Below are positions 54,814-62,854 of a stretch of DNA of 64,000 bases, in pieces. The notes under the pieces were generated by a model. That model had not been told where the DNA came from and searched no databases. It saw only the letters and a program-made list of their open reading frames with translations. Source of the stretch: Nocardia sp. BMG111209 (lineage in GTDB: Bacteria > Actinomycetota > Actinomycetes > Mycobacteriales > Mycobacteriaceae); the NCBI RefSeq assembly GCF_000381925.1, contig NZ_KB907309.1, forward strand, positions 372,001 through 436,000, written 5' to 3'. A program made the position numbers and the translations under genes. Each line of letters opens with the position of its first letter. Within the stretch, counting starts at the first letter, position 1.

Positions 54814-56115
54814 TCAGCCGGCGACCAGATACGGTGCGACGCTGCCGAGCTTCTCGCAGGTCTCCTCGAACTCCCGGGCCGGGGTGGAGGCGGCGACGAT
54901 ACCCGCGCCCGCGCGGATCCAGGCCCCGTCGGTGGTCTGGTACACCGCGCGCAGGACCAGGGTCGCCTCCAGCTCGCCGCCCGAAACCGTCACCACCGCA
55001 CCGGAATACAGGCCGCGCGGATCGTTGTCGAGGCGGAAGACCGCATCGACGCCGCCGCGCTTGGGGATTCCGGACGCGGTCACCGACGGGAACAGCGATT
55101 CCAGTGCGTCCCAGGAACTCTGGTCGGCGGCCAGCCGGCCGCGCACGGTCGAGGCCAGATGCTGCACGCTGCCGCGCTCCCGGACCGCCATGAAATCCGA
55201 CACGGCGGTACTGCCGGGCTCGGCGACCGCGGCCACCTCCGCGAACGAGGTCTGCACCGAGATGGCGTGCTCCACGATCTCTTTCGGATCGGTGACGAGT
55301 TCGGCGCGGGCCGCGAGATCCGCGGCGTCGCCGCGGCCGAACGCGCGGGTGCCCGCGAGCGGTTCGGTGGTCACCACGCCCGCCTCGTCGACGGATGCGA
55401 CCAGTTCGGGACTGAATCCCGCCGCCTCCAGGCCGCCCAGCCGCAGCAGGAAGGAGCGGGCCGGGGTGTTGTGCGCTCGCCCCAGCCGATAGGTGGCCGG
55501 CACGTCGACGGCGAAGGGCAACTCCACCTTTCGCGACAGGATCACCTTCTGATACCGGCCGTCACGGATCTCGCCCACCGCGGTGGCCACCCGATCGCGA
55601 TACCCGGTGGGGTCCGGTGTGACGTCCACCGGGGACGGATCCGGCAGGGCCGTGTGCTGGGCCTGCTCGACCAGCTGGTGGATGAGTTCCAGTTCCGCCG
55701 CCGTCGCCCCGGTCACCTCGATGCCGTTGCCGTCGAGGCGCACCTCGATCCGCGGAATCATCAGGAATCCCAACGGGGTTCGCGCCGGTACATGCGCGGT
55801 GGCCTCGAAGGACCAGGCACAGAACTCGAATGCCAGCCAGCCGTAAGCGGTTCGGCCCGCCGACGGGAGTTCGGACAGGGCGCGATCGAGGGCCTGGGCC
55901 GGGGTGCCCGTCCAGTGACTCGTCGTACTCCGATCCGCCCAGCGAACCCGCAGTTCATCCGCGGTGAGCTCGATACCGCCGAGTGGATCGGCGGCGAACA
56001 CCCACTGTCCCGGTCGTTCATAGACGACGTATTCGCCGAATCGCTGCGCGGATGCCAGCGCCGAAACCGCCGCCGCCGGATCGAGAATCCGCACGCGTTC
56101 GTCCGTGACCGTCAC
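54814..56115 (-). CDS. mbtI: Salicylate synthase (MbtI-type chorismate enzyme)
   Basis: 433-aa enzyme of the anthranilate synthase/isochorismate synthase superfamily, close in length to MbtI (about 450 aa). It should turn chorismate into salicylate via isochorismate. GTG at 56115 with GGAGG just upstream. Motifs: YQKVILSRKVELP, EPLAGTRAFGRG, KEIVEHAISVQ, SDFMAVRERGSVQHLASTVRG, FPSVTASGIPKRG, LYSGAVVTV, RAGAGIVAASTP. All late catalytic motifs are in place. Two IdeR-like boxes lie upstream. Isochorismate synthase (EntC-like) is an alternative, but the cluster with MbtA and MbtB-type genes favours salicylate. Confidence 0.93.
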   Translation of the reverse strand: MTVTDERVRILDPAAAVSALASAQRFGEYVVYERPGQWVFAADPLGGIELTADELRVRWADRSTTSHWTGTPAQALDRALSELPSAGRTAYGWLAFEFCAWSFEATAHVPARTPLGFLMIPRIEVRLDGNGIEVTGATAAELELIHQLVEQAQHTALPDPSPVDVTPDPTGYRDRVATAVGEIRDGRYQKVILSRKVELPFAVDVPATYRLGRAHNTPARSFLLRLGGLEAAGFSPELVASVDEAGVVTTEPLAGTRAFGRGDAADLAARAELVTDPKEIVEHAISVQTSFAEVAAVAEPGSTAVSDFMAVRERGSVQHLASTVRGRLAADQSSWDALESLFPSVTASGIPKRGGVDAVFRLDNDPRGLYSGAVVTVSGGELEATLVLRAVYQTTDGAWIRAGAGIVAASTPAREFEETCEKLGSVAPYLVAG

Positions 56116-56123
56116 CAGACCTC

Positions 56124-56142
56124 CAAGGTTATGCTCACCTTA
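56124..56142. promoter_or_regulatory. IdeR-like box, proximal to mbtI
   Basis: CAAGGTTATGCTCACCTTA matches about 14 of 19 positions of the IdeR consensus. It starts 9 bases above the mbtI GTG and overlaps its ribosome site. Confidence 0.75.
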
Positions 56143-56152
56143 CTTCTGGAAG

Positions 56153-56171
56153 TGAGGTTAGCATTACCTTT
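56153..56171. promoter_or_regulatory. IdeR-like box, distal to mbtI
   Basis: TGAGGTTAGCATTACCTTT matches about 13 of 19 consensus positions. It lies 29 bp from the start of the proximal box (center to center), and probably covers the promoter core. Confidence 0.72.
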
Positions 56172-56294
56172 CTGCTTTTGGTGCCGCCCCGATGTGCACA
56201 TCCCGCACGACAACCGCCTGCGCGAAACCTCCGGCCGGGCTTCAATAGTGGGATGTGCTGCTTCGCGGTGGGCCGCACCACCAACGGAGGGACC

Positions 56295-58673
56295 ATGATC
56301 GATCACCCCCAGCCTTCTCCGGCGCCCCCGGACACCGCACCGCATTCGGTGGTCGCTCTGGTGGATGCCTCCTCCTCGGTGGAACGGACGCTGATCGGCG
56401 ACTGGCTCGCCGCGGGCGGCATCCTGGCCGAGGTCGGCGTGGACGCGCCGGTCACCCAGTTGGATCTGGACGCCGCGGCGGTGGCCGACCGGCTGGTCGG
56501 CCGCCGCGACGATCCGCTGGTGGTGCCGGTCCGGGTGGTCTGGCTACCGCCGGAACGAGACGGCGTGCGGCGCACCACCTTCGCGGATCTGGTGTTCTTC
56601 AACGATCCCCGCCGGCCGAACCGGTTGCGGCAGCGCCGCCTGGTCGCGAAGGCGCCGGACCGGCATCTGGTGCTGACCGGGCAGCCCGCGCGGCTCAGCG
56701 AACTGCGCGCCAACCATCCGGAGGCGGCCGACCGGTCCGGCACGGAACCGTTCGCGCGGGCCATCGTGCGGGCCGGCACCGTCGCGCTGGAGCGCGCCGA
56801 GCGCGCGGTGATCGGCGACCGCTACAAGGTGCCCCGGCTGGTGGCCGAGGAGATCCTCGACTCCCCGGAGTTCCTGCACCGCCTCGACGCCATCGCGGTA
56901 CACACCGGAACCGGTTCCCGGGAGGTGTACCGGCGCGCCGAGAAGGGGCTGCGCGAACTCGTCGCCGCGCAGAGCCGGCTGGTGTCGGATCTGTTCACCC
57001 AGGCGATGCGACCGGTGCACGCCTGGACCTGGAAGGTCGACAGCGATGTCGGCCGCCTCGACGAGCTGCGCCGGCTCAACCGGCGGCATTCCCTGGTGTT
57101 CCTGCCCTCGCACCGCTCCTATGTGGACGCGTTCGTGCTCGGGGATGCGCTGGCGCGCCACGACTTTCCGCCCAACCATGTGGTCGGCGGCATGAATCTG
57201 GGCTTCTGGCCGATGGGCCCGATCGCCCGGCGCACCGGAACCATCTTCATCCGCCGCAGTTTCGGCGACGACGAGGTGTACAAGGCCGTCGTCGAGGAGT
57301 ATTTCGCCTATCTGCTGGCCAAACGCTTCAATCTGGAGTGGTATTTCGAGGGCGGCCGCACCCGCACCGGCAAACTCCGGCCGCCACGCTACGGCCTGCT
57401 GAACTATCTCGCGGCCGCGATCCGCTCCCGTCGCGTCGACGACGTGATGCTGGTGCCGGTGTCGATCACCTACGAGCGGCTCAACGAACTCGGCGCCATC
57501 GCCAGCGAACAGGCGGGGGGGACAAAGGAACCCGAGGGCCTGACCTGGATGGCCCGCTACATCCGCAATCAGCAGCATTCGGCGGGTCACGTGTACCTGC
57601 GCTTCGGCGCACCGCTGTCGGCCCGGGAACGGCTTGCCGCGCACGGTGATCCACTGGTCCCGGCGCCGGACCCGGGTGCGCCGGTCGCGCCGGACACCAC
57701 CGAGCGGGAGCGGAATGCCGTGCAGCGCCTGGCCTTCGAGGTCGCGGTCGGAATCAACGCCGTCACCCCGATCACGGTCAACGCCCTGGTGACCCTGGTC
57801 CTGCTCGGCGTGCACGAGCGCGCGCTGACGCTGGGCGAGGTGCGCCGGACGCTGGAGCCGGTGCGCGGTTACATCCGCCGGCGCGGACTGCCCGGCGGCG
57901 AATTGGATTCCCTCGGTGCGGATCACAGCCTGTCGGTGGTACTGGAACAGCTGTCGCGCGCGAAGGTGGTGACAGTCTTCCGCGGCGGCCTGGAACCGGT
58001 GTACTCGATCGAAACCGGCGCTCACCTGGAGGCCGCCTTCTACCGCAACAGCGCCGTGCACTGGTTCGTCAACCGGGCCATCCTGGAGCTCGCGGTGCTG
58101 GCGGCGGTCGACGCGCCGCCCGGTGCACAACTCGACACCGGCTGGGAGATCGCCTACCGGCTGCGCGATCTGCTCAAATTCGAGTTCTTCTTCCCCGAGC
58201 GCACCGAATTCGCCGCCCAGCTCACCGCCGAGATGCTGCTGGTGGATCCGCACTGGCACGAGCGCACCGCGGCGGGCACGGTCGGCACGGACATCCTCGC
58301 CGAGCTGACCGGAACCGGATTCATGATGGCGCACCGCGTCTTGCGTTCGTTCTTCGACGCCCAGCTGGTGGTGGCCGAACGCCTCGCCGCCGATACCGAG
58401 CCGGGCCCGCTCGACCGCAAACAGTTCCTGGCCGAATGCCTCGCCGCCGGCCGCCAGATGCTGCTGCAACAGCGCCTGCACAGCCCCGAATCGGTGTCGA
58501 CCGAATTGTTCACCAGCGCACTGAAACTCGCCGAGAACCACGGCCTGCTCGATCCGGACGGCCCCGACCTGCACGCGCGCCGCGTGGCCTTCGCCGCCGA
58601 ACTGCGCGCCCTCGGCACCCGCATCTCCTACGCCGCCTCGCTCGACCCGGCCAACCGCCCGGAGCAACGATGA
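56295..58673 (+). CDS. plsB: Glycerol-3-phosphate acyltransferase PlsB
   Basis: 792-aa membrane-associated acyltransferase, first step of phospholipid synthesis; close in size to mycobacterial PlsB2. ATG at 56295 with GGAGGGACC. The catalytic block is LVFLPSHRSYVDAFVLGDAL with His273 and Asp278; then GFWPMGPIARRTGTIFIRR, EWYFEGGRTRTGKLRPP (glycerophosphate contacts) and VMLVPVSITYERL. The C-terminal 300 residues are the helical PlsB extension. The next gene, plsC, overlaps its stop by four bases (ATGA), so the two acylation steps are coupled. Confidence 0.95.
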   Translation: MIDHPQPSPAPPDTAPHSVVALVDASSSVERTLIGDWLAAGGILAEVGVDAPVTQLDLDAAAVADRLVGRRDDPLVVPVRVVWLPPERDGVRRTTFADLVFFNDPRRPNRLRQRRLVAKAPDRHLVLTGQPARLSELRANHPEAADRSGTEPFARAIVRAGTVALERAERAVIGDRYKVPRLVAEEILDSPEFLHRLDAIAVHTGTGSREVYRRAEKGLRELVAAQSRLVSDLFTQAMRPVHAWTWKVDSDVGRLDELRRLNRRHSLVFLPSHRSYVDAFVLGDALARHDFPPNHVVGGMNLGFWPMGPIARRTGTIFIRRSFGDDEVYKAVVEEYFAYLLAKRFNLEWYFEGGRTRTGKLRPPRYGLLNYLAAAIRSRRVDDVMLVPVSITYERLNELGAIASEQAGGTKEPEGLTWMARYIRNQQHSAGHVYLRFGAPLSARERLAAHGDPLVPAPDPGAPVAPDTTERERNAVQRLAFEVAVGINAVTPITVNALVTLVLLGVHERALTLGEVRRTLEPVRGYIRRRGLPGGELDSLGADHSLSVVLEQLSRAKVVTVFRGGLEPVYSIETGAHLEAAFYRNSAVHWFVNRAILELAVLAAVDAPPGAQLDTGWEIAYRLRDLLKFEFFFPERTEFAAQLTAEMLLVDPHWHERTAAGTVGTDILAELTGTGFMMAHRVLRSFFDAQLVVAERLAADTEPGPLDRKQFLAECLAAGRQMLLQQRLHSPESVSTELFTSALKLAENHGLLDPDGPDLHARRVAFAAELRALGTRISYAASLDPANRPEQR

Positions 58674-60580
58674 GCGACAACGAGTTTCGGCGCAACGGCC
58701 ACCCGGCGAGCACCACACACCCCGGCACCGCAGCGGCCGGGCCCGAGGCAGCGAACGGACGGGAAGCGGACGACCACCCGGCGAGCACCACACGCTCCGA
58801 CACCGCACCGGCCAGGCGCGAAACAGCGAACGGACCGGAAGCAGACAGCCGCCCGGCGAGCACCACATTCTCCGGCGCCGCAGCGGGCGAACCCGAGGCA
58901 GCGGCAACCGGAGCGGACGCGGACGACCACCCCGCCTCGGCGACCACCCGAACCGACTCGGCCACAACCGGACCGGAGGCCGCGCCGACCGGACAGGGCC
59001 TGCTCTCGACCGGTTGCCGACCCCTCGCGCTGACGGACCGGATCGCGGCTGTCCGCAACGGTCCACAGGGTCCGCGGATCGCCGCCGTCTTCGATTTCGG
59101 TGGCACGGTCGTACACGGCCTCACGCCGCCGCCACGGTGGCGGCGGATCGGCCGCGATCGGCGCGCGCTGGAGGCGAGCCTGGCCGCCGGGATCCGGGGC
59201 GCGCGGGCCGAGGGTGAGTACGAGCGATTCCTCCAGCGGGCCGCGCAGTCCTGGGCCGGGCGGACCGAGGCCGAGCTGGACGAGGCGGGTGCGCGGCTGT
59301 TCCGCTCGACGCTGTACGAGCAGCTGTATCCCGAAGCGTGGCAGCTGATCCGGACGCACGAGGCCGCCGGGCACACGCTCATCCTCGCCAGTTGCCTGAC
59401 CCGGTTCCAGGTTCTGCCTGTCGCAGCGGAACTCGATATCCCCCATGTCCTGTACACCCGGATGGCGGTCGAGGACGGCGTCCTCACCGGGCACGTGGCC
59501 GGAAAGCCGTTGTGGCGCACCGAGAAGGCGGAAGCGGTGCGCCGGTTCGCGGCCGCACACGACCTCGACCTGCCGCACAGCTACGCCTATGCCGACACGA
59601 TCACCGATCTGCCGCTGCTGGAGCTCGCGGGCCGGCCGGCCGCGGTCGATCCGGACGCCGGGCTGTCCGTGCAGGCCCGTGAACGGGACTGGCCGACCCT
59701 GTCGTTCCGGCCTCGTACGAAGACTGGTGTCCGCGACATCGCCCGCACCGCAGCCGGTTTCACCGCACTGCTGACCGGCGCCGCCGCCGGGATCGCCGGC
59801 GCCGCGATCTTCCCGGCTGGTCGCACCACGGCACTCGACCACCCTGCGACCACCCACACGGAACGCGGCGGCACCGGCTCACCCCGCCCCGAGGCGGCGT
59901 CCGAACCCACCGTCACATCGCCGGGAGACACCGCCGGCGCCCGGCGGCATCAGCGGATGGCCGACGCGATGATCGCGCGCGCCGCCGACGCCACCCTCCG
60001 CGCGACCGGTGTGCGCCTGCGGATCACCGGCGCCGACTACGCCCGCGCGCCGCGACCGGCGGTATTCGTGTTCAACCACCAGAGTCAGTTCGACATCGTG
60101 GTACTCGCGGCCGTCCTGCGCGGCGGCGTCACCGGCATCGTGAAGCGGGAGATCACCGCCAATCCGGTGTTCGGGCCGCTGCTGCGGTTCACCGGCGCGA
60201 CCTTCATCGACCGCTCGGACACCGCGAGTGCGAAGGCGGCACTGGCGCCGGTGGTGGAGACGCTGCGCGGCGGGCTGTCGATCGCCGTGGCTCCCGAGGG
60301 CACCCGCTCGCGGTCGCCGCGGGTGGGCCCGTTCAAGAAGGGCGCCTTCCACATCGCCATCCAGGCGGGCGTGCCGATCGTGCCGGTGGTGATCCGCAAT
60401 GCGGGCGAGATCGTCCGCCGCGATTCGATGCTCGTCCGGCACGGGACCGTGGAGGTCGTGGTGCTGCCGCCGATCGATGTCGGCGGCTGGCGGCCGGCGG
60501 CGATGAACGAGGACGTCGAACGGGTCCGGCAGTTGTTCGTCGAGACGCTGCTGGACCGGCCGGCGCCGGAGGGTGCCTAG
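58670..60580 (+). CDS. plsC: HAD-like plus 1-acylglycerol-3-phosphate acyltransferase fusion (PlsC)
   Basis: 636-aa fusion resembling Rv2483c. ATG at 58670 overlaps the plsB stop. Residues 1-110 are disordered, with about four imperfect 26-aa repeats (HPASTT...). Residues 135-380 are a HAD-type domain: motif I VFDFGGTVV has the nucleophile Asp142 but Gly144 instead of the second Asp; motif II LASCL; motif IV YADTITDLP. Residues 420-636 are the acyltransferase with NHQSQFD (His470, Asp475) and EGTRS (Glu543), making phosphatidic acid. The acyltransferase part is intact; the HAD part may be altered in activity. Confidence 0.93.
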   Translation: MSDNEFRRNGHPASTTHPGTAAAGPEAANGREADDHPASTTRSDTAPARRETANGPEADSRPASTTFSGAAAGEPEAAATGADADDHPASATTRTDSATTGPEAAPTGQGLLSTGCRPLALTDRIAAVRNGPQGPRIAAVFDFGGTVVHGLTPPPRWRRIGRDRRALEASLAAGIRGARAEGEYERFLQRAAQSWAGRTEAELDEAGARLFRSTLYEQLYPEAWQLIRTHEAAGHTLILASCLTRFQVLPVAAELDIPHVLYTRMAVEDGVLTGHVAGKPLWRTEKAEAVRRFAAAHDLDLPHSYAYADTITDLPLLELAGRPAAVDPDAGLSVQARERDWPTLSFRPRTKTGVRDIARTAAGFTALLTGAAAGIAGAAIFPAGRTTALDHPATTHTERGGTGSPRPEAASEPTVTSPGDTAGARRHQRMADAMIARAADATLRATGVRLRITGADYARAPRPAVFVFNHQSQFDIVVLAAVLRGGVTGIVKREITANPVFGPLLRFTGATFIDRSDTASAKAALAPVVETLRGGLSIAVAPEGTRSRSPRVGPFKKGAFHIAIQAGVPIVPVVIRNAGEIVRRDSMLVRHGTVEVVVLPPIDVGGWRPAAMNEDVERVRQLFVETLLDRPAPEGA

Positions 60581-61320
60581 ACCTTCCGCCCGAACAGCAG
60601 CCTCCACGGCATCGCGGCCGATTCCAGCTGCACCTTCAGGCTCATCTTCGAGGCGCCCTTGGTGCGCTCCTCGAAGCGGATCGGCACCTCGGCGATCTGG
60701 ATGCCCTTCTTGATGGTCCGGTAGTTCATCTCGACCTGGAACGAGTACCCGTTGCTGCCGATGGACGCGACGTCGATCGCGCGCAGGGTGTCGGCCTTCC
60801 ATGCCTTGAAACCGGCGGTGGCGTCCCGGACACCCAGCCGCAGAATCGTATTGACGTAGAAGTTGGCCCACGCCGACAGCGCCTTGCGGTACCACTTCCA
60901 CTCCGCCGCGGTGGAACCGCCGGGAACATAACGGGATCCGAGCACCACGCCGGCGTCGGAGTTCGCCAGCTTGTCCAGCATGGCGGGGATGACCTCCGCC
61001 GGATGCGACAGGTCGGCGTCCATCTGGATGACCACGTCCGCACCCTCGTCGAGGGCCCTGGTGATACCGGCGACGTAGGCGCGGCCGAGTCCGTCCTTCT
61101 CGACGCGGTGCAGTACGCCGACCCTGCCCGGGTGCTCGGCGGTCAGCTTGTCGGCCACCTCACCGGTACCGTCCGGCGAGTTGTCGTCGACGACCAGCAC
61201 ATGCAGGTCGGGGACCGGTAGCGAGGTCAGTCGCTCGACCGCCACCGGCAGGTTCTCCCGCTCGTTGTAGGTCGGCACGACCACGGTCACCTTCAAGACG
61301 CCCTCCGCTCGACTCGGCAT
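60577..61320 (-). CDS. ppm1: Polyprenol-phosphate mannose synthase (Ppm1 GT2 domain)
   Basis: 247-aa GT-A glycosyltransferase that transfers mannose from GDP-mannose to polyprenol phosphate, supplying mannose for lipoarabinomannan and protein mannosylation. ATG at 61320; a GTG at 61329 is an alternative. Marks: TVVVPTYNERENL, LVVDDNSPDGTGEVADKL, VIQMDADLSHPAEVIP (DxD metal site), VLGSRYVPGG, and ATAGFKAWKADTL. It is a separate GT2 domain without the Lnt domain found fused in M. tuberculosis Ppm1. Its TAG stop overlaps the plsC stop at the shared CTAG. Confidence 0.95.
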   Translation of the reverse strand: MPSRAEGVLKVTVVVPTYNERENLPVAVERLTSLPVPDLHVLVVDDNSPDGTGEVADKLTAEHPGRVGVLHRVEKDGLGRAYVAGITRALDEGADVVIQMDADLSHPAEVIPAMLDKLANSDAGVVLGSRYVPGGSTAAEWKWYRKALSAWANFYVNTILRLGVRDATAGFKAWKADTLRAIDVASIGSNGYSFQVEMNYRTIKKGIQIAEVPIRFEERTKGASKMSLKVQLESAAMPWRLLFGRKV

Positions 61321-61380
61321 ACTGCTCACGCCCGCCGAGCGGGCGCCGAATATTGCACCCCAGACCGTAGCGGATGCGGG

Positions 61381-61566
61381 TTAATCGTCCTCGCGCCAGG
61401 CGTGGTCGCGGGCATCCTCGCGTTTGTTGCGGGACTGCACGATTTCCAGGGCCCGTTCGGCGGTGGCCTGATCCGGATACGGACCCATCCGATCCGCGAA
61501 CCAGCATCGCTTGCCCTGCTCCGCACGGTGATGCTTGAGGCAGTAGTACCACTCGGAGTCAGCCAT
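61381..61566 (-). CDS. Small conserved actinobacterial protein
   Basis: 61-aa protein MADSEWYYCLKHHRAEQG..., ATG at 61566. It contains a compact Cys/His/Trp pattern (YYCLKHH, RCWFADRMGPYPDQATAERALEIV) as in a small SPOR-like or zinc-stabilised domain, and a charged C-terminus. I recall close relatives in many actinobacteria, without a function. It lies upstream of ppm1 on the same strand. Confidence 0.75.
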   Translation of the reverse strand: MADSEWYYCLKHHRAEQGKRCWFADRMGPYPDQATAERALEIVQSRNKREDARDHAWREDD

Positions 61567-61797
61567 GTGATCAGGATCGCACGAGTCGCCGGCGCGTTCC
61601 GCGACACCTCCCGCCCCGGCAATTCCGGTAATGAATTGCAGTGATTCTGATCACAATTCCGCCGTCATCCCGGAATGAGCGGGACCGAAAAGGGCAGAGG
61701 GTACGAATCAGCCCCGGAGAGAAACATTTGCCGTGACCGGACGACAACACTTCACACTTTTCGGGCAGTCGCCGAACCGGCGGCCGGAAACTCCGTC

Positions 61798-61831
61798 ACG
61801 GCCCTCCTCCGGCGAGCGCGGGGAGGGCCGT
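61798..61831 (-). terminator. Terminator of SnoaL-like gene
   Basis: 10-bp stem ACGGCCCTCC / GGAGGGCCGT with a 14-nt loop, 12 bases after the stop of the minus-strand SnoaL-like gene. Confidence 0.7.
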
Positions 61832-61842
61832 TCCGGATCGGT

Positions 61843-62256
61843 TCACTGCGCGGGCGCGAGCACCGGACTGTTGTGATAAGCGGCGATCAGCCATCGGCCG
61901 TACCGTTTCTCCAGTACCCAGGTCGCCTTGACCCTGCGCGCATCGTCGGGCACCTCGGTCTCGCCCGCGAACAGAATGGCGGATTCGCTGATCACGATCG
62001 CGCCGTCGCTGCCGACGAAACGGATACCGAGTTGTTCGTTCCAGGTCGAGCTGCCCGCGAGCGGCCCCTCGAAGGCCGCCGCCATACTCTGCCGGATCAC
62101 ATCCCGGCTGTCGCGGTAGGAGCCGGTCATGATGGCGGTCGCGTCCTCGGTGTAGTCGGCGACCATCCCGTCGGCGTCGCCGGCCGCCCAGGCCAGGTAG
62201 GAATCGGCCAGCACGGCCCGGATCGCGGCCACATCGTCCGCACGACTGTTCGACAT
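61843..62256 (-). CDS. SnoaL-like (SgcJ/DUF4440-type) protein
   Basis: 137-aa NTF2/SnoaL-fold protein. ATG at 62256 with AAGGGAG upstream. Pattern: AIRAVLADSYLAWAAGDADGMVADYTEDATAIMTG, SESAILFAGETEVPDDARRVKATWVLEKRYGRWLIAAYHNSP. This is the SgcJ/EcaC branch found with oxidoreductases and also as stand-alone proteins. Substrate unknown. A 16-bp perfect palindrome lies upstream, suggesting regulation. Confidence 0.85.
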   Translation of the reverse strand: MSNSRADDVAAIRAVLADSYLAWAAGDADGMVADYTEDATAIMTGSYRDSRDVIRQSMAAAFEGPLAGSSTWNEQLGIRFVGSDGAIVISESAILFAGETEVPDDARRVKATWVLEKRYGRWLIAAYHNSPVLAPAQ

Positions 62257-62303
62257 CGGATTCTCCCTTGTCAACGGCCCGCCCGGGGACTTCCGGTGAG
62301 CTC

Positions 62304-62319
62304 GCCGGTATATACCGGC
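62304..62319. promoter_or_regulatory. Palindromic operator candidate
   Basis: GCCGGTATATACCGGC, a perfect 16-bp palindrome, lies 48 bp before the SnoaL-like start. It could bind a dimeric regulator such as a TetR protein. The centre TATATA may also be part of a -10 region. Confidence 0.5.
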
Positions 62320-62389
62320 AGCCCGGGCAGGACTCATCGCGGGCACGGAAGAAAGTTTCCGGGCTGTCCACAGCCTGGGGACAACGAAA

Positions 62390-62421
62390 AACCCTCGGCC
62401 CGTGACACGGAACCGAGGGTT
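62390..62421 (-). terminator. tRNA operon terminator
   Basis: 9-bp stem AACCCTCGG / CCGAGGGTT; on the minus strand it is followed by TTTTCGTTG. It begins 8 bases after the tRNA-Phe 3' end. A strong intrinsic terminator. Confidence 0.85.
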
Positions 62422-62428
62422 GTGGACG

Positions 62429-62501
62429 TGGCCAAGGCCGGGATCGAACCGGCGACCTTCCGCTTTTCAGGCGGACGCTCTACCAACTGAGCTACCTGGC
62501 C
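62429..62501 (-). tRNA. tRNA-Phe (GAA)
   Basis: 73 nt. Acceptor GGCCAGG/CTTGGCC, D arm GCTCAGTTGGTAGAGC, anticodon loop CTGAAAA in stem TCCGC/GCGGA, T arm GCCGG-TTCGATC-CCGGC. Last of three tRNA genes read on the minus strand. No CCA is encoded. Confidence 0.96.
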
Positions 62502-62537
62502 CGGGGGGCACCCGAACCGAATGCCCAGCAAAACTTG

Positions 62538-62611
62538 CGACCCTGACGGGACTCGAACCCGCGACCTCCGCCGTGACAGGGCGGCGCGCTAACCAACTGC
62601 GCCACAGGGCC
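62538..62611 (-). tRNA. tRNA-Asp (GTC)
   Basis: 74 nt. Acceptor GGCCCTG/CAGGGTC, anticodon loop CTGTCAC in stem CCGCC/GGCGG, T arm CGCGG-TTCGAGT-CCCG. Middle gene of the Glu-Asp-Phe cluster. Confidence 0.95.
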
Positions 62612-62646
62612 ATACTCTGTTCTGCTCTCATACAGTGTTGCCACTG

Positions 62647-62719
62647 TACCCCCTACGGGATTCGAACCCGCGCTACCGCCTTGAAAGGGCGGCGTCCTAG
62701 GCCGCTAGACGAAGGGGGC
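62647..62719 (-). tRNA. tRNA-Glu (TTC)
   Basis: 73 nt. Acceptor GCCCCCT/AGGGGGT, anticodon loop CTTTCAA in stem CCGCC/GGCGG, T arm GCGGG-TTCGAAT-CCCGT. First gene of the cluster. Confidence 0.95.
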
Positions 62720-62854
62720 CCGCCGGATCTCTCCGGTCCGTTTCTCAACGGCTTCCGTTGGGAGCTCGCATAGCTTATGACAGGCTGGACACGATTCCCA
62801 AATCGGCAGGTCAGAGGCCACGTTGTGGACCAACTCGATCGTCGGCGGCGACAT

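Noticed and set aside
61675..62490. 271-aa plus-strand frame near the tRNA cluster
   Set aside because: It overlaps the SnoaL-like gene and runs into tRNA-Phe, so it cannot be a normal coding gene.
62429..62719. tRNA cluster as an integration site with an adjacent mobile island
   Set aside because: No integrase, direct repeat of a tRNA end or foreign composition was seen on either side within the window.
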